A stretch of DNA of 64,000 nucleotides from Hysterangium stoloniferum (GCA_015178975.1 WHVD01000021.1:310001-374000); one strand, 5' to 3'; counted from the first letter of the stretch, positions 34,441-46,628 are shown. Numbers and translations: made by a program. The notes: a model not told the origin generated them from the letters alone.

Positions 34441-37400
34441 CGCTCTTTCCTCTAGCGAGTGCGTGTACCCTGTCTTTTTCTCTTCGTCCTCCTCTGATCG
34501 TCCTCTCTCTTTCCTCCAGTTCGTGCGTGTTACGTTTCCTTCTCTCTTCGTCCTCCGCTGATCGTCCTCCTCTCTCTTTCCTCCAGCTCGTGCGTGTACC
34601 GTTTCCTTCTCTCTTCACCCTCCTCTGAGCGGCCTCTTCTCTCTTTTCTCCAGGAGGTGAGTGTACGCTTTCTTTCGCTCTTCGTCCTCCTCTGATCGAC
34701 CTCCTCTCTTTCCTCCAGCGAGTGCGTGTACCGTTTCCTTCTCTCTTCGTCCTCCTCTGATCGGCCTCTTCTCTCTTTCCTCCAGCGAGTGCGTGTACCA
34801 TTTCCTTCTCTCTTCATCCTCCACTGATCGTCCTCCTCTCTCTTTCCTCCAGTCGGTGCGTGTACCGTTTCCTTCTTTCTTCGTCCTCCTCTGATCGTCT
34901 TCCTCTCTCTTTCCTCCAGCGAGTGCGTATACCGTTTCCTTCTCTCTTCGTCCTCCTCTGATCGGCCTCCTCTCTTTCCTCCAGCGAGTGCGTGTACCAT
35001 TTCCTTCTCTCTTCGTCTTCCACTGATCGGCCTCCTCTCTTTCCTCCAGGAGGTGCGTGTACCGTTTCCTTCTCTCTTCGTCCTTCTCTGATCGGCCTCC
35101 TCCCTCTTTCCTCCAGGACGTGCGTGTACCATTTCCTTCTCTCTTCGTCTTCCTCTGATCGTCATCCTCTCTCTTTCCTCCAGCGAGTGCGTGTACCGTT
35201 TCCTTCTCTCTACGTCCTCTGATCGTCCTCCTCTCTCTTTCCTCCAGTTCGTGCGTGTGCCGTTTCCTTCTCTCGTCGTCCTCCTCTGATCGTCCTCCTC
35301 TCTCTTTCCTCCAGCGAGTGCGTGTACCGTTTCCTTCTCTCTTCGTCCTCCTCTGATCGGCCTCCTCTGATCGGCCTCCTCTCACTTTCCTCTAGCCGGT
35401 GCGTGTACCGTTTCCTTCTCTCTTCGTCCTCCTCTGATCGGCCTCCTCTCTTTCCTCCAGCGAGTGCGTGTGCCATTTCCTTCTCTCTTCGTCCTCCTCT
35501 AATCGTCCTCCTCTCTCTTTCCTCCAGCCGGTGCGTGTACCCTTTCCTTCCCTGTTCGTCCTGCTCTGATCGGCCTCCTCTCTCTTTGCTCCAGTTCGTG
35601 CGTGTACCGTTTCATTCTCTCTTCGCCCTCCTCTGATCGTCCTCCTCTCTCTGTCCTCCAGGTCGTGCGTGTACCGTTTACTTCCCTCTTCGTCATCCTC
35701 TGATCCGCCTCTGCTCTCTTTCCTCCAGGACGTGCGTGTACCTTGTCCTTCTCTCTTCGTCCTCGTCTGATCGTCCTCCTCTCTCTTTCCTCCAGGCCGT
35801 GCGTGTACCGTTTCCTTCTCTGTTCGTACTGCCCTGATCGTCCTGCCCTCTCTTTCCTCCAGGAGGTGCGTGTACCGTTTCCTTGTCTCTTCGTCCTCTT
35901 CTCATCGGCCTCCTCTCTCTTTCCTCCAGGAGGTGCGTGTACCCTTCTTTCCCTCTTCGTCCTCCTCTGATCGGCCTCCTCCCTCTTTCCTCCAGGACGT
36001 GCGTGTACCGTTTCCTTCTCTCTTCGTCCTCCTCTGATCGGCCCCTCTCTCTTTCCTCCAGCTCGTGCGTGTACCGTTTCCTTCCCTCTTCTTCCTCCTC
36101 TGATCGGCCTCCTCTGTCTTTCCTCCAGCGAGTGCGTGTACCGTTTCATTCTCTCTTCGTCCTCATCTGATCGGCCTCTGCCTTTCCTCCAGTTCGTGCG
36201 TGTACTGCGTTTCATTCTCTCTTCGTCTTCCTCTTATCGGCCTTCTCTCTCTTTCCTCTAGCTTGTGCGTGTACCGTTTCCTTCCCTCTTCGCCCTCCTC
36301 TCATCGGCCTCTTGTCTCTTTTCTCCAGGAGGTGCGTGTACCCATTCTTTCCCTCTTCGTCCGCCTCTGATCGGCCTCCTCCCTCTTTCCTCCAGGACGT
36401 GCGTGTAACGTTTCCTTCTCTCTTCGTCCTCCTCTGATCGTCCTCGTCTCTCTTTCCTCCAGCCGGTGCGTGTATCGCTTCCTTCTCTCTTCGTCCTCCT
36501 CTGATCGGCCTCGTCTCTCTTTCCTCCAGCCGGTGCGTGTATCGCTTCCTTCTCTCTTCGTCCTCCTCTGATCGGCCTCCTCTCTCTGTCCTCCAGGGGG
36601 TGCGTGTCCCATTTCTTTCCCTGTTCGTCCTCCTCTGATCAGCCTCTTCTCTCTTTCCTGCAGCTCGTGCGTGTACCGTTTCCTTCCCTCTTCGTTCTCC
36701 TGATCGGCCTCTTCTCTCTTTCCTCCAGGAGGTGCGTGTACCCTTCCTTTCCCTCTTCGTCCTCCTCTGAGCGACCTCCTCCCTCTTTCCTCCAGGACGT
36801 GCGTGTACCGTTTACTTCTCTCTTCGTCCTCCTCTGATCGGCCTCCTCTCTTTCCTCCAGCGAGTGCGTGTACCGTTCCCTTCTCTCTTCGTCCTCCTCT
36901 GATCGGCCTCCTCTCTCTTTCCTCCAGTCCGTGCGTGTACCCTTTCTTTCCCTCTTCGTCCTCCTCTGATCAGCCTCCTCTATCTTTCCTCCAGCGAGTG
37001 CGTGTACCAATTCCTTCCCTCTTCGTCCTCCTCTGATCGGCCTCTTCTCTCTTTTCTTCAGGAGGTGCGTGTACCCATTCTTTCCCTCTTCGTCCTCCTC
37101 TGATCGACCTCCTCCCTGTTTCCTCCAGGACGTGCGTGTACCGTGTCCTTCTCTCTTCGTCCACCTCTGATCGTCCACCTCGCTCTTTCCTCCAGCGAGT
37201 GCGTGTACCCTTTCTTTCCCTCTTCGTCCTCCTCTGATCGGCCTCCTCCCTCTTTCCTCCAGGACGTGCGTGTACCGTGTCCTTCTCTCTTCGTCCTCCT
37301 CTGATCGTCCTCCTCTCTCTTTCCTCCAGCGAGTGCGTGTACCCTTTCTTTCCCTCTTTGTCCTCCTCTGATGGGCCTCCTCCCTCTTTCCTCCAGGACG

Positions 37401-40400
37401 TCCGTGTACCGTGTCCTTCTCTCTTTGTCCTCATCTGATCGTCCTCTCTCTTTCCTCCAGCGAGTGCGTGTACCGTTTCCTTCTCTCTTCGTCCTGCACT
37501 GATTGGCCTCCTCTCTTTCCTCCAGCGAGTGCGTGTACTGTTTGCTTTTCTCTATGTCCTCCTCTGATCGGCCTCCTCTCTCTTTCCTCCAGTTCGTGCG
37601 TGTACCGATTCCTTCTCTCTTTGTCCTCCTGTGATCGCCATCCTCTCTCTTTCCTCCAGCTCGTGCGTGTACCGTTTCCTTCTCTCTTCGTCCTCCTCTG
37701 ACCATCCTCCTCTCTCTGTCCTCCAGCTTGTGCGTGTACCGTTTCCTTCTCTCTTCGTCTTCCTCTGATCGGCCTCCTCTCTCTTTCCTCCAGGAGGTGC
37801 GTGTACCGTTTCCTTCTCTCTTCGCCTCCTCTGATCATCCTCTCTCTTTCCTCCAGGAGGTGCGTGTACCGTTTACTTCTCTCTTCGTCCTCCACTGATC
37901 GACCTCATCTCTCTTTCCTCCAGCTCGTGCGTGTACCGTTTCCTTCTCTCTTCGTCCTCCTCTGATGTCCTCCTCTCTCTTTCCTCCAGCTTGTGCGTGT
38001 ACCATTTCCTTCTCTCTTCGTCCTGCTTTGATCGTCCTCCTCTCTCTTTCCTCCAGATCGTGCGTGTACTGTTTCCTTCTCTCTTCGTCCTCTCTGATCG
38101 TCCTCCTCTCTCTTTCCTCCAGGAGGTGCGTGTACCGTTTCTTTCCCTCTTCGTCCAACTCTGATCGGCGTCCTCTCTCTTTCCTCCAGCTCGTACGTGT
38201 ACCGTTTCCTTCTCTCTTTGTCCTCCTCTGATCGGCCTCCTCTCTGTCCTCCAGCTCGTGCGTGTACCGTTTCCTTCTCTCTTCGTCCTCCTCTGATCGT
38301 CCTCCACTCTCTTTCCTCCAGCCGGTGCGTGTACTGTTTACCTTCTCTCTTCGTCCTCCTCTGATCGTCGTCCTCTCTCTTTCCTCCAGTTCGTGCGTGT
38401 ACCGTTTCCTTCTCTCTTCGTCCTCCTCTGATCGGCTTCCCCCCTCTTTCCTCCAGGAAGTGCGTGTACCCTTTCTTTCCCTCTTCGTCCTCCTCTGATC
38501 GGTCTCCTCTCTCTTTCCTCCAGCAAGTGCGTGTACCGTTTCCTTCTCTCTTCGTCCTCCTCTGATCGGCCTCTTCTCTCTTTTCTCCAGGAGGTGCGTG
38601 CACCCCTTCTTTCCCTCTTCGTCCTTCTTTGATCGTCCTCTCTCTTTGCTCCAGCCGGTGCGTGTACTGTTTCCTTCTCTCTTCGTCCTCCTCTGATCGG
38701 CCTCCTCCCTCTTTCCTCCAGCGAGTGCGTGTACCGTTTCCTTCTCTCTTCGTCCTCCTCTGATCGGCCTCTTCTCTCTTTCCTCCAGCGAGTGCGTGTA
38801 CCATTTCCTTCTCTCTTCGTCCTCCACTGATCGGCCTCCTCTCTCTTTCCTCCAGTCGGTGCGTGTACCATTTCCTTCTCTCTTCGTCCTCCACTGATCG
38901 GCCTCCTCTCTCTTTCCTCCAGTCGGTGCGTGTACCGTTTTCTTCTCTCTTCGTCCTCCTCTGATCGTCCTCCTCTGATCGTCCTCCTCTGATCGTCCTC
39001 CTCTGATCGTCCTCCTCTATCTTTCCTCCAGTTCGTGCGTGTACCATTTCCTTCTCTCTTCATCCTCTTCTGATCGACCTTCTCTCTCTTTCCTCCAGAT
39101 CGTGCGTGTACCGTTTCCTTCTCTCTTCGTCCTCCTCTCATCGTCCTCCTCTGTCTTTCCTCCAGGTTGTGCGTGCACGGTTTCCTTCTCTCTTCATCCT
39201 CCTCTGATCGGCCTCCTCTCTCTTTCCTCCAGATCGTGCGTGTACCGTTTCCTTCTCTCTTCATCCTCCTCTGATCGGCCTCCTCCCTCCTTCCTCCAGC
39301 TCGTGCGTGTCCCGTTTCCTTCTCTCTTCGTCCTCCTCTGATCGTCCTCCTCTCTCTCTCCAGGACGTGCGTGTACCGTTTCCTTCTGTCTTTGTCCTCC
39401 TCTGATCGTCCTCCTCTCTCTTTCCTCCAGCGAGTGCGTGTGCCATTTCCTTCTCTCTTCGTCCTCCTCTGATCTGCCTCCTCTCTTTCCTCCAGCCGGT
39501 GTGTGTACCGATTCCTTCTCTCTTCGTCCTCCTCTGATCGTCCTCCTCTCTCCTTCCTCCAGCCCGTGCGTGTATCGTTTCCTCCTCTCTTCATCCTCCT
39601 CTGATCGTCCTTCTCTCTCTTTCCTACAGGAGGTGCGTGTACCGTTTCCTTCTCTCTTCGTCCTCCACTGATCGTCCTCCTCTCTCTGTCCTCCAGCTCG
39701 TGCGTGTACCGTTTCCTTCTCTGTTCGTCCTCCTCTCATCGTCCTCCTCTCTCTTTCCTCCAGGAGGTGCGTGCACCCTTTCTTTCCCTCTTCGTCGTCC
39801 TCTGATCGGTCTCCTCTCTCTTTCCTCCAGGAGGTGCGTGTACCGTTTCCTTCTCTGTTCGTCCTGCCCTGATCGTCCTGCTCTCTCTTTCCTCCAGCGA
39901 GTGCGTGTACCGTTTCCTTCTCTCTTTGTCCTCCTCTGATCGGCCTCTTCTCTCTTTTCTTCAGGCGGTGCGTGTACCCTTTCTTTCCCTCTTCGTCCTC
40001 CTCTGATCGTCCTCCTCCCTCTTTCCTCCAGGACGTGCGTGTACCGTTTCCTTCTCTCTTCGTTCTCCTCTGATCGGCCTCCTCTCTCTTTCCTCCAGCT
40101 CGTGCGTGTACCATTTCCTTCTCTCTTCGTCCTCCTCTGATTGGCTTCCTGCCTCTTTCCTCCAGGACGTGCGTCTGCCGTTTCCCACTCTCTTCGTCCT
40201 CCTCTGATCGGCCTACTCTCTCTTTCCTCCAGTTCGTGCGTGTACCGATTCCTTCTCTCTTCATCCTCTTCTCATCGTTCTCCTCTCTCTTTCCTCCAGC
40301 TCGTGGGTGTACCGTTTCCTTCTCTCTTCGTCCTCCTCTGATCGGCCTCCTCTCTCTTTCCTCCAGCTCGTGCGTACCATTTCCTTCTCTTTTCGTCCCC

Positions 40401-41120
40401 CTCTGATCGTCCTCCTCTCTCTTTCCTCCAGGAGGTGCGTGTACCGTTTCCTTCTCTCTTCGTCCTCCTCTGATCGGCCTCCTCTGTCTTTCCTCCAGCT
40501 CGTGCGTGTACTGCTTCTTTCTTTCTTCGTCCTCCTCCTCTGATCGGCCTCCTCTCTCTTTCCTCCAGTCCGTGCGTGTACCCTTTCTTTCCCTCTTCGT
40601 CCTCTTCTGATCGGCCTCTTCTCTCTTTCCTCCAGTCGGTGCGTGTACCGTTTCCTTCTCTCTTCGTCCTGCTCTGATTGGCCTCCTCTTTCCTCCAGCT
40701 CGTGCGTGTACCGTTTCCTTCTCTCTTCGTCCTCCTCTGATCGTCCTCCTCTCTCTTTCCTCCAGGAGGTGCGTGTACAGTTTCCTTCTCTCTTCGTCCT
40801 CCTCTGATCGTCCTCCTCTCTCTTTCCTCCAGGAGGTGCGTGTACCGTTTCCTTCTCTCTTCGTCCTCCTCCTCTGATCGGCCTCTTCTCTCTTTCCTCC
40901 AGTCCGTGCGTGTACCCTTTCTTTCCCTCTTCGTCCTCTTCTGATCGGCCTCCTCTCTTCCCTCCAGGAGGTGTGTGTACCGTTTCCTTCTCTCTTCGTC
41001 CTCTTATGATCGCCCTCCTCTCTCTCTCCTCCAGGAGGTGCGTGTACTCTGTCTTTCTCTCTTCTTCCTCCTCTAATCAGCCTCCTCTCTCTTTCCTCCA
41101 GTTGGTGCGCGTATCCTTTG
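34441..41120 (+). repeat. 67-bp minisatellite array, copy B (about 100 units)
   Basis: About 6.7 kb of head-to-tail units of about 67 bp, same family as 17177-18380. Units vary in the three bases after CCAG (CGA, GAG, CTC, GAC, TTC, CCG and others) and in GATCGGCC versus GATCGTCC. Small 3-17-bp indels are common, and a 14-bp sub-repeat (CTCCTCTGATCGTC) is multiplied at about 38955-39020. Left and right edges match copy A. Every unit juxtaposes a pyrimidine tract-AG with GTGCGT. Long minus-strand ORFs (up to 649 residues at 39194-41143) are Arg/Glu/Lys repeats. Confidence 0.97.
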
Positions 41121-42131
41121 CTTTTCCATCCACCATAACTCAATCTGATCTTTTCATAGCCACTCCATGATATATTGTTGATGGGTTTGCTTCCCGCCTA
41201 TAACAAATACAACACTGCCAATATAAGGTACTGTTTTTTCTCAGGATTGGAGGCCATTCACTGACAGCATTCCCGAAACTCGTCACCATGATGTGTAACA
41301 TGCAGCTTGAACTGAGGGTCGTTTCCTTCCATTTTTATTTTGCGTTTACATCCGCTGTGACTCAGTTTAATCAGCTTATCTCATGGACGTTCCCCTTTCA
41401 AATGCTGCTTTGGAGGCTTTTAAAGCTGCACTTCAACAAGCGGACTATTGGAGACATCAGCATTTTGTATATTTATTTGTATATTTAGGATGAGAACAGT
41501 ATTGGCTAGAACAGGCATGTGGATCGGAGATGGAAGACTCACAAAGGTTCAGTGAGCGAATTGAGCATGCGGATACAACTACAAAGATCCCTCGTAAGTA
41601 CTCTCATCTTAAAAGCACAGCCAATAGCAGTGCGAATCGGAGAACCTCCTAGATAACAGATAAGCCCCACCGAACGGGCGCGCGCGCCGGTGTAAATCTG
41701 GCGAAGTATGCGTACTGCTTTACATAAAGAAATGTCCGCTTAAGGGTGTCTCTCCACACGAGTTGATGATCAGTAACCAGTGAGGTCTTTTGGACATGAT
41801 ATTAAAACGTACGTGACACTAGTCCTCAGCTGCCAGAGACACTTAGAAGTGGAAATACCTCGGGATTGTATGTCTCACATGCCCCTTTATTAATGTCTGT
41901 GTCTGAAAAAGTGATTTAAGGACTCCCCGAGTCTTCTTCTTGTTTGAACCAATTTCTCCACGTTGCATTTTTGGCCCCTCGGGCGGACCTATCCTGGATG
42001 TGCTACTGTGTGCTTCTTATGATGCGGAGCCTAGTTGCGTGGATGACTCGGACATAGAGCCCAGTTACATCGATGACGCAGCGTGGCCGGGGACGTCATT
42101 GCGCTTCAACTAGTAAGCATCGATGTTGTCC
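41121..42131. other. Right flank of minisatellite and duplication segment, copy B
   Basis: Matches 18381-19036, then 20230-21400 of copy A minus the solo LTRs and about 640 bp. A GC-only palindromic stretch GGGCGCGCGCGCCGG lies at about 41677-41691, at the point where copy A has extra sequence. Otherwise unrecognised. Confidence 0.5.
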
Positions 42132-42491
42132 TTATTTAATCCAATTATTGTCTTTTGAAGAGGTATGTGGAGGAGTATTTACAGCTGCCGAGGTGCATAT
42201 GGGAGGAGGATTAAACTCGGATAAATCAGATCCACGGAACAATTTTCCGTCACGTCTAGCTACATGATTCTGAGATATGAGAACGCTCCCAACTTTCTCA
42301 CATTCCCAGTCCTCCTCTTTCACAGTCTGTTCACAGAGAAGAATGTACACAATGCTTTCCTTCCATGGAAATGGGATTTCAATTTCAATTACCTTTATGC
42401 TTATGTGCACGACACAATCTGGACCTTGGTAGGATCTACCAGAAGGCATTGACGGGTGGCGTATGAACACATAGTGGATCAATTTCAGCAC
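42132..42491 (-). pseudogene. Unrecognised conserved ORF relic (copy B)
   Basis: A 119-residue minus frame, homologous to 21398-21655 (minus) and 60712-61023 (plus), around 'KESIVYILLCEQTVKEEDW'. Function unknown. Confidence 0.45.
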
Positions 42492-44300
42492 TTGCCGCTA
42501 CAATGAAATTCACCGGACTGCAGATCTGATCAATATAAGAATAAAATAATCAAAGGGGCAAAGCTCTTGTGTTTTCTGAAGTATTTAGTAAGAGGACCTG
42601 TAAAGTTCTTGCACTAATATATGAAATAAACTTGGAAATTTTCAAATAAAATATATTAACTTTGTTGTTTTGCATGATCTTGCCTACTCAAACATGTGTC
42701 CTGTTGGAGATGCAAATGTCATTTTGTCCCACTCAACAACCTTGTAAGGTTTCAATGAAAAATATTTTTCAGTCATTCTGGACCTCCACATTGCACCATT
42801 ACTAATACAGTCAACTCCCTTATAACATACGTATACCTGGTAAAGCCCATACTCTCTAATAACGCATACAATTGTGGAGTAACCAAGTTGGTAAGCGGGT
42901 TTTAATACCTCCCTGATAACCCAATACTCCCTTATAACACATACTTCTGGACCTATCCTGAGAGGTACATATGTCCTATGAGGGAGTCGACTGTACCAGA
43001 AAAGATATGTACATGCTGGCCAAACACTTCAACACTGGGGTCTGAGCCAAAAGAACTAGAAAAGAAAGCCGTGGGGCACACTTGACCTGGAAGCAATCTG
43101 GGATACTGTAGTTTATGGCTCATCTATGTAATTCTGTATAGTAGCTTAGTAATGTTAACTGTTCACGTCCACAGTGTACCGATGTATACCCCCCCCTTTG
43201 CATCAACATGGGGTCCTTTTTCAGTCTCAGGAACCTCACCTTCAAGCATCAGCCCTGCTTATATGGCATTATTTTCCCTTTGTCTCTTTGTTCCTCCATT
43301 AAGTGACATATCATGTTCTCAGTGATGGCACTACTCCCTTGCTTAGACCTCTTTCAATAACATTGAGAAGTCTTTTTTTATTCCTTTCATTGTCGCAATG
43401 CTGTTCCATCTCCCATCAATAAGTCACGTAATATAATGTTGCATCTGTCTCTCGTTATTTCACTTTGATGTCTTGTGGTATGGCATGTGATTCTGAACTG
43501 ATTTTTTCTCTATCCTCATTATACATATGTATGCTTTCTTCCAATCACATGGCCTTCGTCAACCCACTCAGCCATCACAATGATGCATGCGTCCAATCTA
43601 TAGGTAATTATTGAAAACTTCATTACTCAAATTATGGTCATCTAAATTTTTTAATTCTACCTACTTGACTTCAACTGGGACTTGGCCCGGATTCAAATTT
43701 GGCCTGTGACACCTTTCTATCTCCCCCATCTTATCAAGTCTCGATTGGCATTAGACATTACTGATCGGATTGACTTGTATTAATCCTGGACTCTACATTT
43801 ATTTCACTGATCATGTGGACCCAACAATGGGCAAAAGGCACCAGTTTGGGTTTCCAGTACAGCCAGAAGAAGATGGCAAATGGTTATGTCTAAGGTACTT
43901 AGCATTGCATTGGGCCTCTCCCATCGCTAATTCTGCAAGAATGGGATGCTTCAGGTAAGAAAACCAATACAACAGAGATAACAAAATGTTACTTACTTTT
44001 CACTAACATCCTCGAGGCCATGGGAGACCTTGGTTACCAGCCACATTCACCAACCCATCATCAAAAAATAACTTACCCTGATTTTATAGGTTCAAAGGCT
44101 TCAGTACCTGCTGCATCTAGTTGACACGAAAGTGAGAATCAACTGAGGTATAGCATGTCAATTTGTAAGTGGTCAAGTAGATTTGGAGACAATCAGATGC
44201 CAGAGATACTGTATTAGGAATGAATAAAAGAGATTAATGGCTGTAAAACACAATAAGACTTGTTCTATAATCATGTGTACCATGCCACTGAGGCATTCCA
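42492..44300 (+). pseudogene. Unrecognised relics of duplication copy B
   Basis: Matches copy A 21770-24430 without the LTR at 22137. It includes the 'YFTDHVDPTMGKRHQFGFPV' frame (43770-43958). At about 43568-43625 it keeps a piece of roughly 55 bp matching the RNase H region of the chromovirus at 59940-59995, a footprint of a deleted insertion. From about 44020 onward nearly all CpG sites of copy A are TpG or CpA. Confidence 0.5.
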
Positions 44301-44306
44301 ACAGTA

Positions 44307-44735
44307 TGTCACAACTGTCACATGTCACATATTGTCACCAACATTCAAAGGTAACTTTCGACAACTCTTCAACCTATTGAATTCGACTCGACAAACCAAA
44401 CACTATTCGACACCATCGAATCTCTTTCGACATGTCTCATTTCAATGTCATGTATGATTTCATTATTAGTTCATAACATAGTCATAACAATACGACGAAA
44501 AGCATAAAAGGGCTACGAAAGGAGCGAGGGAAGTCAGTTGAAATATCTGTATATTAGTGGTATTAGTAATCTATCTTGTCGAAATTTCTTCAACAAATAC
44601 TTCCATGAGTTCTCGCAACTGGTAATAGCCTCTTACTTCATCGACAGGGCGAATATATACTTCGTCGAATGAGGCTTTCGAGTTCGATTAATAGAATTTT
44701 ATTCGACTCTATCGAAGAATAATCGATTTGTGACA
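44307..44735 (+). mobile_element. Solo LTR, family LTR-V (TCGA-rich), TSD CAGTA
   Basis: A 429-bp element with TGTCACAACTG at the left and TTTGTGACA at the right, flanked by CAGTA at 44302-44306 and 44736-44740. Copy A shows the uninterrupted ACAGTATGGCTGAATAC. It is unusually dense in TCGA tetranucleotides. A plus/minus relative lies at 45015. Confidence 0.9.
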
Positions 44736-45014
44736 CAGTATAGCTGAATACGCATAAACCTGGAATATAACACTTCCCAAGAGCATTCAGATGTTTAAAA
44801 ATACATGGGAAATTGTATATATTCTAAAGGTTAGAATTGAACTATATACATATACTTCAAATGGGAAGTGCCAGAAAATTCTACAAAACAATAATTTTGA
44901 ATAGGTTAATACGAGCTCACCACAAGTAGACTGGCTGGACATGTCTTTCAAAAGTAAGTAGTAGTTGGCTATGGAGTGTGAACAATGAGCTTGGCAAGCT
45001 GGAGAACAGTCCAC

Positions 45015-45487
45015 TGTCACGAATTGAATTTTACTTAATAAAGTCGAATAAACAATCAAAGAATATTCAACAATATCGAATAAAGATGCCTCATTCGATG
45101 AAGTATTAATTCGTCCTGTTGATAAAGCATGAGGCAAAGATAGGACACAGAGGCTCACGAATAAATATGTAAGTCGAAGAAAGGCTCGGAAAAAGTTCAA
45201 TGATTATATAATACAGTAAATATATAATATAGTACAGGTTTTCTGACTAACTTCCTTCATTCCTATCATCGCCCTTATATACTATATATCATTTACCTAT
45301 GATGATAATATGATATCAAAGTGAAATCATCAATGATGTCAAACTGAGACAAGTCAAAGATATTCAATATTGTCGAAGATATTGTCGAAGAATAGTTGAG
45401 TCGGAAGTTGAGTCGGAAATTGAGTTGGAAAGTCAAAGAAATATTAAATTGAATATTATCGAAATTTGAGTTTGTACATTCGTGACA
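45015..45487 (-). mobile_element. Solo LTR, family LTR-V-like, TSD TCCAC
   Basis: A 473-bp element, TGTCACGAATTG...CATTCGTGACA, flanked by TCCAC at 45010-45014 and 45488-45492. It shares termini and TCGA richness with 44307-44735. It sits exactly at the truncated left end of the copia 5' LTR. Confidence 0.85.
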
Positions 45488-45744
45488 TCCACAACGTCTG
45501 CATACATTTGTGTATGTGATGTCAAAAGCATTATATATGCTGTAAGTCTGAGTTAGAAAGTTTTTCCTCAGTTCTTGTTTACAACTACGAGACTGAGGTT
45601 AGTAGATCTTTATCAAATAATGCACAATAACTAGGTACTGATACTTCTATTAGTATTATTGTTATAGGTTAGCCATTATAGAACTTAGTTCTTGTTTACA
45701 ACTACGAGACTGAGTATTATTGTTATAGACTTTGTATTACAACA
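45488..45744 (+). repeat. Copia 5' LTR, truncated
   Basis: Lacks roughly the first 60 bases of the 3' LTR and begins at TCCACAACGTCTG. The rest matches 51883-52199, except that the 3' LTR carries an extra tandem copy of a 61-bp unit (about 52060-52180). Confidence 0.9.
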
Positions 45745-45784
45745 GGTTATAGGGCCCCACTAGCACACTCACTGCACATTCAAA

Positions 45785-46627
45785 ATGTCAACTTCCCAAA
45801 ACACAAACTCCACTGAGAAGCCTTCTTCTCATCTCTATGACATCCCATATCTAAATGACACCGGATTGAATTTCCAGTCATGGAAATATCACACTCAAAC
45901 AGTTCTTGAAGTTTGTGGATTGTCAAAAGCCCTTGATGGCACTGAAACAGATCAGACAAAAATCTGGGAGGTTAGAGCCCAGATTGTACTGACCCTGAAA
46001 GATGAATCCTTGAATGGGATCATTGACCTCAAGTCTGCTAAGGAGGTGTGGGAGAAGTTATGTGCCAGATATGAAGGAAAAGGAACTCAAAAAGTGGCTT
46101 ACCTTATTGGTGAGCTATTCCAAAGCAGTCTTGTCGACTCAGAAGCCCTCAAACCACAGATAAATAAAATGTGGGCCACTGCTCGGTCACTTAGAGCTCT
46201 CAGAAATGAAATCAAAGACAACCTTATCGCCATTGCTATCATTCTTTCCCTTCCAACTTCTTATTCAACCCTACAAACCATCTTGATGTCAGTTGAAACT
46301 CAACAAACAGAAGATGTTGTCACCAAAATTCTTGCTGAGGAATCTTACCAAAAAGAATCTGCTACACAAGCTGCATTCTTGGCAAAGTTTCGAACCAATG
46401 GTGGGAAGGCTAAAGATGCATCAGCTTCTGGAAAAGAGAAAAAGAAGAGAAAGGAATACAAGAAATGTGATAACTGTGGAAAGAAGCATCTTGGCGAATG
46501 CCGAAAACCCAAAAATGATTTGAAGGACAATAAAGTTGAGAAGCCAAAAGTTCCCAAAGCCACAGCAAAAATGGCACAAACCCACAGCATCAATAAGCCA
46601 GCTGATCTAATTGTTCATGGCCCTTGA
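45785..46627 (+). pseudogene. Copia gag-like ORF
   Basis: A 280-residue ORF forming the nucleocapsid part of the element. The N-terminus 'LNDTGLNFQSWKYHTQTVLE' and the central helical region fit the copia gag (UBN2-like) fold, and it ends in a Lys-rich segment with a zinc-knuckle-like CDNCGKKHLGEC. It is open, but the following polyprotein frame is out of register and starts with an in-frame TGA, so the element as a whole is dead. Confidence 0.85.
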
Positions 46628-46628
46628 A

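Noticed and set aside
34530-41143. Many long minus-strand ORFs (up to 649 residues) over the minisatellite
   Set aside because: All are low-complexity translations of the 67-bp repeat in whichever frame is open. There is no start context, domain or intron structure, and the same occurs in every frame.
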